DNA from: Pyrenula massariospora
Lineage: Eukaryota; Ascomycota; Eurotiomycetes; Pyrenulales; Pyrenulaceae
Assembly: GCA_021030905.1 (NCBI GenBank)
Contig: JAGFMI010000001.1
Location: 1,736,001 to 1,800,000 of the forward strand
DNA: 64,000 nt
Reading direction: 5' to 3'
Position 1 is the first letter of the stretch, and every line of letters begins with the position of its first letter. A program made the translations under genes and the position numbers. Shown in pieces: positions 23,064 through 35,618 of the stretch. The notes below the pieces were generated by a model. It was not told the origin of the DNA and ran no database searches. It saw nothing but the letters and a program-made list of their open reading frames with translations.

Positions 23064-24091
23064 GGCGGTTGTGTTTTTGTGCTCAGCAGGAGCCGGACCA
23101 TTAGCTTCTTCCCTTTGCAAAGGGTTCAAATATATCGGTCTAGGAATTGATCGATATGGAGAACAGGTTGCTCATCAGCACACTAAACAGGTCATCGAAC
23201 GCTCCTGTATTTAAATGAACACATCATGCGATGTAAGAGACATTGATCCAGCGTGGGTGGATCGAGCTTGACTAATATCGTTGATGATCACAGAAGTGTG
23301 CTGCTATTTGTGTAACGGCCGTCCGTCATCGATCCGTTTGCTAGCCGTTGGTATTCTTCCTGTAGATACTGTGTTTGCTTCGATCTCGACCGCCTCACAG
23401 CTTGAGGTCTATTTGTATGGGTTATTACGACGAGGAAGCCACAGCTCAGTCAGAATGCTCCTAAAAACGAAAATAATTTTCCACCTCTAGCGCTTTTGTG
23501 GAGATCAAAAATCGTCTTCTTGCTTTAGGACCCTTGCAATCGCCGTTAGAGTAACCGAAGCCAAAAAATCTTTTTAGGAAATGGGATACCAAGATCTGCA
23601 ACGCAGACCAGGGTTGAGACTATCCGACAATGGGGACTGAGAACCTTGAGCAACTTGGAGCCGGAGCGGAACGCGGCGGAGGCAAATTTTAAGTATTTAA
23701 GGTTAACCAAAAATAAATCACACGCTATACAAAAAGTACGCGTTTATAACCTCCTTGGGTTGACTTATGACTTGTATGGACTCGTGATTGAATTTTACTC
23801 CTCAGAGTTTTCAAGTTCAAAGCTCGATCTTCGTAATACACAGGAGATGCCAAATCAATTAATGATCATCCGTGTGTCAAGCTTCAAGCTAGTGTGAACA
23901 GCGAAAAAAGGCATATCAAATTTGCAAAAAGAGGATCCGTATCAACTAGCTATCAGAAACGAAGATGAAAAATTATCTCCTCATTCCAATTCCTCATCGG
24001 CCAATTCTATCTTTGCAATCTTCCCATTACTACTGAAAAAGCTTTCTCCCTATTTGCAATCCTATGCCTCCCACCCTCAAAAACAGACAGA
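23064..24091. other. AT-rich intergenic segment
   Basis: No supported gene. From about 23460 to 24060 the DNA is clearly more AT-rich than its neighbours and has only short frames (for example 23646-23897). This could be promoter or 3' UTR, or an old decayed insertion; I see no terminal repeats. Confidence 0.45.
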
Positions 24092-26140
24092 TCACTGCAT
24101 AAGCTGTGCCGAATTCACATTCACACTCACGCTCGTCCCTACCACATGCGAAAACAGATTACACTTCCCACCCGCCACGGCGGCGGCCACGCAACCACCG
24201 TCGTACGCCTCGTTGTACTCGTTGCAGTGGAACACGCACTCCTGGATGTCGCCGACCTGCTGCGGCTGCGAGATGGTCGACCCGATCAGGCTGGTCAGGC
24301 ACGAGATGAGGTAGTTCGCGCCGCCCGCGTTCAGTGTCTGACCGTTGTACTTGGGGCAGAAGGCGCCCAGCGGGGTGGAGCCTTGCGGGGGGAGGATGAG
24401 TTCGTGGGACTTTTGGTCGGGCGCGTAAATTAGGCGGGCTGGGAGAGAGTCGATGTCGCGGGAGGAGAGGCGAGAGGTAGGGGGCTCGTGGAGGTAGCAG
24501 TCGTAGGTGTCCGGGTTGAAGGTTACGCCCGTGCAGGATGGGCCGTAGTTGCATTGGGAGACGCAGTCGTTGACATCGGTGGCTTGGGAGGCGGTTGAGT
24601 TGGCTTGGTAGTTTGCGTTGCACTGGGTAGAAGAGTTAGAGTGAAGGATTAAGAGGGGTGATGGAGGAGGGCATACTTGGACTTGATAGAAGGAGCCTCC
24701 GTCGTAGACGATGTCTCCCTCCCACTGGCTACAGTAGCCACCACCGCCGCCGCTAGGGTTGGAGATGGTAGGCTCGGCGGAAGGAGAAGTTCCAGATGGG
24801 ACGGTCGGGACGGTGGCATTGGGAGATGGTGTTGGGACGGATGGTTGACCCGGAGTTGAAGATGCGCCTACTCTGGAGATGATTTTGTAAAGTTGCATGC
24901 CGGTTGGGCCACCGCAGGTTTCGGCTGTATTACCAGAGCATTGAGTGCTGCAATATGAAGCGGACACAGGAGATGCGCTAGTGTCGTAGGCGTTAGAACA
25001 GACGCATTCGCTACCTATGGAACGCGGTTAATTATGCTGAGAACTTTCGGGTTGGTGATGCCATACCCTGCTGAATGCCCCAATAACTATATGAGACACA
25101 AAAATCTCCACACTGTTCTAAGCTGGTCTGCGTTCCATTTGGTCCGCTCAAAGGAGGCGTTGCGTCTGAGAGATAGCATCCTAAGGCGGACGAGGTGGTC
25201 GTTTTCCCATAGACGATACCGGTCGCCGAAGGAACAGACCCAGGGGCCGAGGGTGACGATGGAGGCGTGTTCGACGGGCTTCCTGAAGGTATCCCTATAG
25301 GAGAGATTATGGCAGAACCCCCTGGTTGAGTAGCGCTTGTAGGAGTATTACTAGCCCCTGTATTTGCCGGTGCAGAGGGAGAGCCGGGAAGCGGTGAACC
25401 CGATGGAGTACCATGCCCAGGATAGCCGGGACAGTCAGCAGCTGCAGCATATTTAGCTGAGAGGTCAGATATGGACACCGGAACTTACTCGGTAGGGTTC
25501 CAATATTGACCACTGTGCATGAATCCGGAATTGCGCTAACGAAGACCGTTTCAAGTGTCCCGTTGAGTACGCAGAAGGTCGCCTTTCCTGCTGGAAAAGC
25601 TGGGTTGGTCCATTGCAGTAGGTCGCCGACGAGTGCGAATGTTGTGCTAATGGGCCCAACCACGGTGCTTCCTATAAATTGAGCCATGCTCTCGTTGTAC
25701 GTCGCTGAGATCTCCAAACCATCTCCATACATATGACCAGTTGAGTCCAGAGTGTATGACGCTCCTCGAACGCACTGGGTTGTGATCGATCCATCGGGGG
25801 CAAGGAATGTCTGGCTCTGCCTCTTTGTAGTGCGTTGGTTGATAGTTAGCAAGACATTACTAATGCTTGCGCTTGGTCTGCGTTTTAGGTCAGAACACAT
25901 TCGACGGTAATTAAAATACACTCACGAAGCTGCAGCCGATGGAGATGAAGGGTTGAAAGATCCACCAGGGAGTGTCGGGTTTGGAGAAGCACCGGATCCT
26001 GTTCCAGGTCCCGTCCCCAAGGTCGGCGTCGAGGTTGTTGTTGGACAATAGCTGATCGTTTGATAGACTATCGTGCCCTGACCGGCTACTAGTGACGATA
26101 ACTGCAGCGATAATAGCCACAGCAAACTCTTTAAATCCAT
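24092..26140 (-). CDS. Secreted WSC-domain protein with a second Cys-rich module
   Basis: Five exons on the minus strand: 26140-25926, 25877-25489, 25441-25067, 25014-24677 and 24622-24092, giving 615 aa. All four introns (47-54 nt) have GT..AG ends and keep phase. The signal peptide is MDLKSLLWLLSLQLSSLVAG. A beta-rich module follows at about 80-200 (LAPDGSITTQCVRGASYTLD, TFCVLNG), then a Ser/Pro/Thr/Gly linker. The WSC carbohydrate-binding domain is at about 287-375 (LGCYLSDAT, SLEQCGDFC, SECVCSNAYD, CSGNTAETCGG). A second linker leads to a PAN/apple-like Cys region at about 430-610 (CVSQCNYGPSCTGVTFNPDTYDCYL). It is probably a cell-wall-associated lectin. The acceptor of intron 2 has an in-phase alternative 15 nt upstream that would leave a 32-nt intron. 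Confidence 0.82.
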
Positions 26141-26876
26141 GGTACCCCCACACTCGCGTATTGGTATCAATATGGGAAGATGGAATTGTCGGATTGAAGG
26201 AGTTGACAGGCTAGGAGAGAAAAGAGCGACTGGTGTGGTCTAGAAAGCAAGAACGGCTCTGTTAAGGGACAAGGAGAGGACCGACTAGAGGTCGACGACG
26301 TGACTTAAGAATGCTCTAAATTATGGAATGATAAACAGGCGATTTCACAGGGCTGCACTGGGTGGAATGTGGTCATTCTTGGTTGGAATGGCAGGGATGC
26401 GAGCAAACGACATAGCGGGGAAACGGTCGGCTTCAAAATTTCAAAAACCTGATGAGAACTTTGTGTTCAAATTTATAGACAGTACTTGGTGTTAGTGAGA
26501 ATATTCAGCGGTCGGCATTTTCAGATCCGCAGAACTTGATCAATATTATTTCTAATATTTGAATACTCTGTAAGGTCGTGACAAACGTGATTGTTAGCTA
26601 CAAACACAGGCGAAGATTGTAAGAAACGAGTGAATGTTACTTGTCACTTACTCTGTTAGCTATCTTTCGAGGTTTAAATGTTGATCTTGTTAAAAAAAGA
26701 AGACCACCAGGGCATCACCATGGGAGAATATGTGTATTTTTGGAAGATCTCGGTGACCAGACAGACGCTCATACGTCGAAAGAATCAGGAGCTAGTTATA
26801 TCTCACAAAACTTTTGATCAGACCCGCAGGTAACAAGCTGGTCTTTCTGGCGATTGGAAATTCCAAAAGCGAAGAT
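26141..26876. other. Intergenic: promoter of the WSC-protein gene and 3' flank of the Mtf1-like gene
   Basis: No gene seen. Both flanking genes are on the minus strand, so this holds the promoter of the WSC gene and the 3' UTR of the upstream one. Confidence 0.5.
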
Positions 26877-28646
26877 TTAGATGACTGTGGCTCGATCTCC
26901 AAGCGGCAGTTGGCCGATTACCTCGTGGAAAGACGGCCTGAAAGGCCATTCGTAAAATATCAAAGCTAGATCGAGGAGGATATGAGAAGGTACGGTTCTA
27001 AGGCGAAGTTGGTGCAACTCAACCAGAGATCCTTGATAACGTTCAGAGAGTCCAGGGGCTCGGTCCATGAAATAATCCGACCCGTCTGGAGCAATCTCTT
27101 CCAGGACTTCGTGTAAAGGCAAGACTGAATTACGAAACGCCAGAGTAAGAAAGTGCAGGACGTATGCATATTTTTCGTTGGAGTCGATGCGGACTAGGCT
27201 GTCCGCATTGGGCTCTACGTCCACGAGACATAACGGGTCTTGCGGATAGAACTCGTCAGCAAAATTAATGAGTGGTTCGGTCTGTCTCCTGTCCCATGCA
27301 AGGCCGGGGGGAGATTGATGGTAAAGTAAACAATCGTCGACGGCTTGGTGAAAATCTCTTTGTGACACAGAAGGAAGCTGATCTAATTCTTCTTTAATCT
27401 TGGCTGCCTGGCTTTTAAGCACACTGTCCGACCGTTCGCCATTCGTATCCATAGTCTCTATATACCGCGCTAACAATCGTTCAGTCCTGTGCTGCCACAT
27501 CATTAACTTTTTAAATTTTGTGTCTAGGATCCTGAAGCGGTTGACTTTGACTATATCGGGACCCGTATATATCTTCCTTTTGGTTCGAGATTTGGTTTTT
27601 TTTGTTGCTTCCGGATGTGTCTCTGCCAATGGCATGGTGCTTCTGAGGGCAACAAATTCCGTGAGCCACTCCGGGGGCTTCTTCATGTCTCGAACAGCGG
27701 CCGTTATTTCTTCATCTTTAAGCTCACGCTCAAAAATATCGGGATCTTTCGGACGACTGCGGCGGTCTTCAGGATCGTAGATAATATTTGAGGACATGAG
27801 AGAAGCCACATTTTGGCGACTCTGCAAGTGCAATCGGTGTCGCCTCGGGTCAGAATCAATTGTTTGTTGTGGACAAGCAATCAAGGCAACATGACTTGCC
27901 ATGTCAATAAGGGCGGAGTCTTTCGTTCTGTCAGAAGCACACCTAGGCAAGATCCTCTCCGTGGTTTGATGGGGTATCCAAAACAGCATACGGACTAGTC
28001 CATATTTGTTGAAGAGAGAACGCTGGAAATAAGATCGGTTAAATGCATAATTCCGGTGGCGAGCTATGTTTACCCAACGGTGCTCGTTGGCTCCGTCGAC
28101 GGTATTGGGAGCAAGGTTGGCAGTAACGAGAAGCGTCCGATTAATCTTAGTGCTTGACGGGTCGATCGACTCCTGCTCCTCCTGTTCAGGTAAATGATGA
28201 TCAATTATTAACTTCTCCAGGTGCTCAAAATTGTCCGTGTCTATCACCACATGGCGATATGTTGATGAGGCGGCGTTGACTAGCGGACGTAGGTAGTCCT
28301 GGTATGTTCTGCCATCTGGTTCGACCAGTAAGTGACGCCGAGGTCTCAGAAATTCGTGGAGTTTAGAGGACCAGACGCAGGGACCGGGATTGATATCGAC
28401 AATATCGCATCCACGGTAGCACTCCAAACTGGGAGCAAGTCTTCGAAGACTGTCCTCTACCGATTGTCAGAAAAGACTAGGTAACGCAGTGAGAGCTTTT
28501 GACTGACCGCAGATCTTTTCACTCACGACATTCGGCCTAAGGCTGGAGATGTTCTTTCGACGGTGTGCTGCTAACAACGAAGATAATGGAAACCTGGGAG
28601 GGGCAATCCACTTGGACGCAGTTTGAGGACGGGCCTTGAGAGGCAT
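26877..28646 (-). CDS. Mtf1-like mitochondrial transcription factor (rRNA dimethylase fold)
   Basis: Minus-strand exons 28646-28508 and 28456-26877 with a 51-nt intron (GTCAGT..GGTAG) give 572 aa. Splicing joins VVSEKIC to EDSLRRLAPSLECYRGCDIVDINPGPCVWSSKLHEFL, which restores the N-terminal SAM-methyltransferase-like fold: the motif I equivalent is DIVDINPGPC and the acidic end of strand 2 is HLLVEPD. A later conserved block reads LVTANLAPN. This is the layout of fungal Mtf1/TFB proteins, which help mitochondrial RNA polymerase melt promoters and descend from rRNA adenine dimethylases. The leader MPLKARPQTASKWIAPPRF is basic and fits a mitochondrial presequence. The C-terminal half is longer than in yeast Mtf1 (341 aa). 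A true dimethyltransferase is less likely because the motif IV NLPY-type signature is not evident. Confidence 0.8.
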
Positions 28647-29468
28647 GCGACGTCACCGAGTCCTAGTCCTATAGTCTGCGCCTGCAATATAAGTGAGGGT
28701 TCAAAAATGACTGACAAGGGTTGGACTTGTAGAGTTTTTCGCGCTTCTCCGCCGAAGACTTTGCTTTCGAAGGGGGACGGAAGCTAAAGTAAGCTTAACA
28801 GACCCCTGCGCCGTGGTGCCGTCGAGGAGTACAGAAGTCGTGGCAGCGACCCCCTAACTAGCCAGAAAGGGGCGCCACGATTTCTCTACCAAAGCTTCGA
28901 GCCGATAAGAGGACAATCTGCGGCTTCAACGTGCCAATTTGGAATTGGAGATGCGTCTGCTGAGCTTGAATGTCTCATTCTGCAGTTTTTAACCCAGACC
29001 ACGCGGATCCTTCGGTTTTTCTGCAGTTGGCAGACCCGGGCATAAAGCAGAACACTGTCATTATCACGAGTAGTTGGTGAATTGAAACAGAGCTGCCCTT
29101 CCCCGCATCTTGCCTTGTTGGAGTATCTCGTTGACGCCTGATCCTCACGGCCAGAACATTTCGAGAGCAAATACTATCCACGCTCTCTCGTGAAATCTAC
29201 TGATTCTCCGAGGATAGCTACTACTTGGAATACTGGTTAAGGCTCTAGGTGCAAGATTGCACTCCAGAATTCTCGTCAAGATCCGGCCTGCGCCTCTGCA
29301 AAGTGACCTCGTGACCACGGCTATGTACTATAGGTAGCTGTCCTTTCTCCACAAGTTGCTCATGGGCTACTTCTACACTTTCGTTTACCCTCAGGTTGGA
29401 TTCATTTAGTTGGCTGGCAGGTTGTATTCCTTGAGAATCGATTTTGTCTTACATACGTCAGGCCTGGA
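28647..29468. promoter_or_regulatory. Divergent promoter region between the Mtf1-like and TBCC genes
   Basis: The 822 bases between two divergent starts contain only short featureless frames, so it should hold both promoters. No specific element is called. Confidence 0.5.
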
Positions 29469-30982
29469 ATGTCTGCGAGTCCTTACTGCAAAAGCGTCAT
29501 GGATCCTGCGAACCCTAAGGATCGTTTCTTCCGATACTTTCAGCAAGAGATCACTGGTACGTTGGACATGATCACTTAGTGACTTCATTCATCATGTTCT
29601 CAATTCTCATGCATTTCGCATTTTGTGCACGTTGAAGCGGTGTCTATCCGTGACCGCATTGTTTTAAGCGTCTCAAGTGTCTCTCGTCTTACCCTACTCT
29701 TCAACGGTACTCATCATACTATAGCTCTACAGGAACAGATGGATCGTCTTGCAGATACGGCGCTTGTAGGCGGTGAACGGAGTGACGCCACGGATCATTG
29801 CGCTGCTGGCATCAGAAGATTGTCCAGCGAGGTTCAGGAAGCATCCTCGTATCTCCCTACCTACGACCAGAAAACCTATACAGAAGTAGGTGGTTGCCCT
29901 TAATCAAAGCTTGGAGACTTACACCGGCACATTATAGGCAGTAAAGGCCTTGCAAGAGAAGCTCGACCAGACGAAAGCCACCTTTGCCCCTCGTTCCAAG
30001 TTCACCTTCAAATCTGCACGAAAGAATCCAAGTGCGATATCCCTCAATGATGCAGCCGAGATCGCTGCTCAAAACCGAAGGCACGTACCTGGATATCTAT
30101 CCCCAAACTCGTCGCTTCAGTCGTCGTTGTCACCGACGCCTCAACAATCAGAGACACCACCCCCGGACGACAAGTTATCGAATTTTGTAGAGGCGGGGCC
30201 CGAGCAAGAAGCGTCTGAGAATGAGCAAGTGAATTCCGAACACAGAGATAACCTGTTAAGTCCGTCGTATCCCTCTAAACGACCAACCACCGGCAAGATG
30301 CCTGCAAGTACGGTGAACATCTCCCACCAGACACACAGTCATATCATTCTTCCTTCCTCGGCAAACCGATCCTCTATACCGGCAACATTGGCGGCGCTTG
30401 AGAGCTGTGTCGTCGATACCTCGTTCACGTCATCAACCATCACTCCATTTGCCTCGTTGACAATCAAGAGCGTGAAGTCGAGCTTGTTGATAGGTGGAGC
30501 TGTAGACGGTGCGACCCACGTTACAAGCGTCGAAGATAGCACGCTGGTCCTGGTCCGGACCGGACAGCTCCGCTTGCACAAGTGTAAAAACGTTACGATA
30601 TATGTCAGCTGCAAAAGCCATCCCATTATCGAGGAATGCCATGGCCTTGTGTTTGCCGCTCTACCAAAGTGTTATGTAAGTGAAATCAATCTTCTTCCTA
30701 GACATACGCTGCCACCTATTCTTGTTCCCTTGAGCTCGGTTTCCTAGATATTGACATGTGTCATACTAGCGTGCTCAGCAGAGCTCGGAATTAGATCAAG
30801 CGGTTGATGCTTGGGATCAAGTTGACGATTTCAACTGGCTGCATGCTGAGCCGAGTCCAAATTGGTCCATCATCGCTTCCGAGCACATCGTGCCTGATGA
30901 GACCTGGACGGATGTTGTTCCCGGAGGCCCAGGGTGGTCGCTCGACGACATTCTAAGAGCGACAAAGGTGACCAAAAGCTAG
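29469..30982 (+). CDS. Tubulin-binding cofactor C (TBCC domain)
   Basis: GAP-like chaperone acting on beta-tubulin with cofactors D and E in tubulin folding. Exons 29469-29556, 29725-29885, 29938-30675 and 30779-30982 give 396 aa. Introns of 168, 52 and 103 nt keep phase (GTACGT..TATAG, GTAGGT..TATAG, GTAAGT..CTCAG). The N-terminal helical spectrin-like part has DRFFRYFQQEI joined to ALQEQMDRLAD. The TBCC beta-helix is at about 211-330: LTIKSVKSSLLIGGAVDG, STLVLVRTGQLRLHKCKN and CKSHPIIEE. The last exon gives WDQVDDFNWLHAEPSPNWS, typical of the family's tail. The catalytic Arg lies in the VLVRTGQLRLH turn region. The last acceptor could be three bases further right, adding or removing one Gln. 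The start could also be the Met at 29499. Confidence 0.87.
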
Positions 30983-31605
30983 TATTGGTAGTATGATCAT
31001 GGTCCAGTAATGCAAAGGAGCTTCGATGTATGTATAGTCAATCAATATTGCAAATGCAACGAACTAGGACTCGTATTTGGCGTCTTATTTTATGCATGAA
31101 ACCTTCCGGGCTAGGACGTCGAACCATATGTTCGAGGGCTGTTATTGATGATGTCAATAAGCAACGGTGTGCTCTGAATTCTGCGCACACATGGGTAGTC
31201 TGGGAGAACTCTGTATCCTTCATAATCATTGAGTAGCAAGTAGTTGTGAGCATCCCTTCCCAGCATATTGCCACGCGCTCGGGGCTTCCTCTGACACGGA
31301 CCCCTGTTCTTGGCGTGATGGCAGGAGGTCGTTCTGTACAAGGCCAGGGTGGGTGAGGACGCTGCCTCACACGGCCCACTCTTATTGAACGGGAGTGTTC
31401 CAAACTCACCCAACACCATGCTTTGGCTAGAGAGTACGAGTTTCGGTCGTGCGGTGGAGTCCCATCAGCATCGCACAGAGCGCTTACATATTGTCAAGGC
31501 TCGGCCGTATCCGGATAAAGCGCTGCCTGCCAGACCTACAACATAAAATCCAGCTGCTCGATCACTTGTCTGTTTTCGAGCCAAGGTGATTAGAGACGAT
31601 TCAGG
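30983..31605. other. Intergenic between the TBCC and Sst2/AMSH genes
   Basis: No gene seen. Short opposing frames near 31038-31546 have no conserved features; the segment holds the 3' UTR of TBCC and the promoter of the next gene. Confidence 0.5.
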
Positions 31606-33329
31606 ATGCCTCCTATACTATCGAGTGGAAGCCATGGCATTCCGAGAAGCGTCGAAGAGATTGCGAAGCAAGCCAGCGACTACGAGTTCAATACCTTGGT
31701 TCCATTTCGGTATTGGTTAAGAACTGCTGCATCGTTGGTCAAAGAGGTTTGACGTCTGCATCCCTTTTTCAATCCATTGCTTAGTACCAACAGGCCGATG
31801 TTTATGAACACGAGGGCGACATCGAGCATGCCTACCTTCTCCGATTCCGACATGCGCACCTAATCCTTACCAATCTATCGGCCCATCCAGAGGCTAACGA
31901 CAAGTCTAATAAGAAACTTCTCGCAGAAGCTAAGCGTGATGCCAACGAAGATCTCGCAAAGCTTGAGACCGCGAAGCCGAAGATCAAGAAGAAACATGAG
32001 CACTATCAGCAGCTCCTGCAAGAGAGAAGACTTCGAAAGCAGGAGCGAGAGCGGCAAGCTATTGCCGCTGGACATGATCCAAGAGCCTCGAGTTCAAGTC
32101 TAGATGGCCAGCATGATGTAGCCGGTGATTCTAGGAATCGACGTCTTAATGCGGGAGAGAATATGGATCTCGCCGTCAATCTTGCTAGACAAGAGCTTCC
32201 TCGGAGGATAGCTGAAAGAAAGGCTACTAGGCGGGCTGGTGTCGGACAAGAAGAAGAGCACCGACGGCGGCAAGGGGGAGTCTGGGACGGCTCAACAATT
32301 AATCAAAATTTGATCATGCCGAACGATGATTTAAGTAAACAGCTTCAGGAAGTCGGGGCGAGGATCGATTCCAGACGTCTACCGCCACAAGGACGGGGAA
32401 AACACCGGCAGCGATTACCTACAAAATCCGAGGTTCAGGATTACAACTACCCAAGAGTCCCAAGCCAACGTCAGAATCATATCAGGGAAGATAATCTCCC
32501 ACCCATACAAGACGATATTCAGCCGCCGACCATCCCCCCGAAAGACACTTTGCCATTATTTCAATCGCCGTCTGCACCTCTTGTACCATCTAAAACTCCC
32601 TTGTCCCCAACAAGTCAAACTATATCCCCTCGTGCGCCGTCTCCACCGCCACGCCCTCCTCCTCCTGCAATCTCTCCTGCTTCCACGATACCCCAACCCG
32701 CCTACACCTTTGCCCCCTCCGCATATCTGGAGAATGATACACCGCTCCGCACCCTTTTTCTTCCACCTAAGCTCCGCCATACCTTCCTATCCCTTGCTCA
32801 CGCCAATACCGTCAAAAATCTCGAAACCTGTGGTGTGCTTGCCGGTTCCCTCATTGCTAACGCTCTCTTCATCTCCCATCTCATCATTCCCGACCAGACT
32901 TCCACATCAGATACGTGCGAAACAGTCAACGAATCCGCGCTTTTTGATTTTGTCGACTCTGAAGAGCTGCTGGTCTTCGGCTGGATTCACACGCACCCCA
33001 CACAATCATGTTTCATGTCTAGTCGGGACCTGCATACTCATAGCGGGTACCAGGTCATGATGGCGGAATCCATTGCCATCGTTTGCGCTCCTAGCGTAGG
33101 CTTCGAAGGCCGCGACTGGGGCTGCTTCCGCCTGACAGACCCACCAGGAATGAAAACTATACTCGGGTGTAGGAAGGAGGGAGTCTTTCACCCACATGAG
33201 GGATTTGGGGGAGATGGCGTCAATGGGCACGGAGAAGGGGGCCTCTATGTAGATGCCTTGCGGCCGGGGCATGTGGTGGAGGCCGGAGGTTTGGACTTTG
33301 TGGTCAAAGATTTGAGGCCTGAGAAGTAG
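31606..33329 (+). CDS. sst2: Sst2/AMSH-type JAMM deubiquitinase
   Basis: Zinc metalloprotease of the AMSH family that cleaves Lys63-linked ubiquitin on ESCRT-sorted cargo at endosomes. Exons 31606-31746 and 31794-33329 give 558 aa. The 47-nt intron (GTTTGA..CAACAG) is phase 0; an alternative acceptor nine bases upstream would add YQQ. The N-terminal USP8-dimer/MIT-like helical domain covers about residues 15-150 (VEEIAKQASDYEF, ADVYEHEGDIEHAYLLRFRH) and ends in a charged coiled coil. A disordered Pro-rich linker (about 220-345) follows. The JAMM domain holds Glu391 (NLETCGVLAG) and the zinc site His446, His448 and Asp459 in GWIHTHPTQSCFMSSRD, an exact HxHx(10)D. The AMSH-specific TQSCFMSS loop supports Lys63 preference. 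The protein ends with GLDFVVKDLRPEK. Confidence 0.93.
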
Positions 33330-33917
33330 AATAGACAGAGAATTGAATCGTGAAGGCCTAGGAGCTATAGATACCTTTGATGCCTATGTTGTCCGCGTAT
33401 GACGCAGTCGAGCGATGGACATAAAGTTCGCAATCTTTGGGGAGCTGGACTAAGGTAAAGCCAACGTTTCATTTCCACTTGCTATCTCTCGCAGTACAGC
33501 AAAGTGTCGAAATGATAAAGCGGCGGCGCTTGAGACACGTCAAGCTATGGCTTTGAGAATCGCTAGTTTGGACTAAAGGTAGGTGTCGGCTGGTGAGCCG
33601 GGATAGAAGCCGGCGAAGAGAACCGAAATGCTTGCCGGCTCTCCGCGCCGAAGACTTCCATGGGTAGAGCTTCGGAAGATTCCTTTGCCTACAAGTTCAT
33701 TGCCCGAGACAAGACAAATTTTTCGCAATCGAAGTTTGACTTTTGTTCATTAAATTTCACTCTACCTCCAGACTGCTGGTGTTGAATTGGCCCATCTTTG
33801 CAATCTCATATCCCTCGATCTCTCGAGCATCTCCAATAATTGCTGTGCGGGGAAACTGGACTCCATCTTAAGCATCTCCAATCCTCGAATATCTGCGACC
33901 TCACTCCAACGCGCAAC
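33330..33917. other. Intergenic between the Sst2/AMSH and SCOT genes
   Basis: No gene seen; 3' UTR of the left gene and promoter of the right one. Confidence 0.5.
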
Positions 33918-35618
33918 ATGCCGGGACATCGAGCGACTTGCCTGCGCATAGCGCGGCGTCTCTCCGTCAAACCACACGAGGTACCCCCATAATGAAGCTT
34001 CTGCCGTTCTCCTCAAAATATAGCTAACAAATCACACAGCATTCTCGTTTCCTAGCCCGCAACTTCTCCTCCACAGTCCCCCGCTATGCTATCGACAAAG
34101 TCCTTCCCTCTGCTGCCGAAGCCCTTAAGGATATGCAATCCGACAGCACTCTTCTCGCAGGCGGTTTCGGCCTCTGCGGCGTTCCAGACACTCTCATCAA
34201 CCAAGTCCATGCCACGCCCTCCATCAAAGGACTCACGGCCGTCTCCAACAACGCCGGCATTGACGGCTCGGGGCTCGGGCTCCTCCTTGCCTCCAAACAG
34301 GTTCGCAAGATGATCGCGTCCTACGTCGGTGAGAACAAAACCTTCGAGCGCATGTATCTTACAGGGGAAATCGAGCTCGAGCTCACGCCACAGGGCACTT
34401 TGGCCGAACGATGCCGCGCAGGCGGTGCCGGAATCCCTGCCTTCTACACGCCCGCTGCATTTGGCACGGTCGTTCAGACCGGAGATCTGCCACTCAGACA
34501 CAACCCCGACCACACCGTAGCCCAATACTCTCAACCTCGAGACGTTAAGGTCTTCTCTGGCAAGTCCTACGTGATGGAAGAATCTATCAAGGGCGACTAC
34601 GCCTTCGTCAAGGCCTGGAAAGCCGACAAACTTGGCAACTGTCAATTCCGCTTCGCGGCCGCGAATTTCAACGGCGCCATGGGCCGAAACGCAAAATGCA
34701 CCATCGTCGAGGCAGAGAACATTGTGGAGGTCGGTGAGATCGATCCCGCGGCCGTACACCTACCTGGCATCTACGTGAAACGGGTCATCCAGTCCACAGC
34801 CGAGAAGAAGATCGAGAAATTCACTTTCTCGAAGGAAGAGGGCGGAGCAGACATGTCGAGCCTCGGATCGGGGGACACAGCTAGCAAACGCGAGCGCATC
34901 GTCCGTCGCGCGGCGAAAGAATTCAAGAACGGGATGTACGCCAACCTCGGCATCGGCATGCCCATGCTTGCCCCATCCTTCGTCGACCCATCTGTCGAAG
35001 TCCAGCTGCAGTCCGAGAACGGCATCCTGGGACTGGGCCCCTATCCCAAAAAGGGCCAAGAAGACCCGGACCTCATCAACGCGGGCAAGGAAACAGTCAC
35101 CCTCCTCCCAGGCGCGGCGTGCTTCGGCAGCGACGAGTCCTTCGGCATGATCCGCGCGGGCCGGATCAACCTGACCATCCTCGGCGCCATGCAGGTCAGC
35201 GCCAAGGGCGACCTGGCGAACTGGATGCTGCCGGGCAAGATCAAGGGGTTCGGCGGCGCGATGGATCTGGTCAGTAACCCGGCGGCGACGAAAGTCGTGG
35301 TCACGATGGAGCATACGGATAAGAAGGGGCGGCCGAAGATCTTGAAGCAGTGCGAGTTCCCGCTTACGGGGAGGGCGTGCGTGAGTAGGATCATCACGGA
35401 ACTGGTTAGTCAATCCATCCCCTTTACTTTTCTACTTTTCTAGACGTCAGGAGACAGCCAACTAACTGTCCTTTCCTGTTCCGCAGGCCGTCTTCGACGT
35501 CGACTTCACCAACGGCCTGACCCTCATCGAGCTCGCCGACGGCGTGACCGTCGACGAGGTCAAGGCGAAGACGGAAGCGCCGTTCAGTGTTGCCGACGAA
35601 ATCAAGCCGATGCTGTGA
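33918..35618 (+). CDS. Succinyl-CoA:3-ketoacid CoA-transferase, mitochondrial
   Basis: SCOT (OXCT family) transfers CoA between succinyl-CoA and acetoacetate or related acids in the mitochondrial matrix; fungal members may also act with acetate. Exons 33918-33980, 34040-35404 and 35487-35618 give 519 aa. Introns are 59 nt (branch GCTAACA) and 82 nt (GTTAGT..CGCAG), both phase 0. The leader [19 protein letters not shown] is basic, a good matrix-targeting presequence. Subunit A homology begins at [17 protein letters not shown] and subunit B at [19 protein letters not shown]. The catalytic Glu is Glu347 in [14 protein letters not shown]. The C-terminal exon supplies [19 protein letters not shown]. 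Codon use is strongly biased to C-ending codons, which suggests high expression. AATAAA at 35711 is a plausible polyadenylation signal. Confidence 0.94.

Noticed and set aside
34052-35413. Long antisense frames of 235 and 217 codons opposite SCOT
   Set aside because: Shadows of a GC-biased coding exon with confirmed SCOT motifs on the plus strand.
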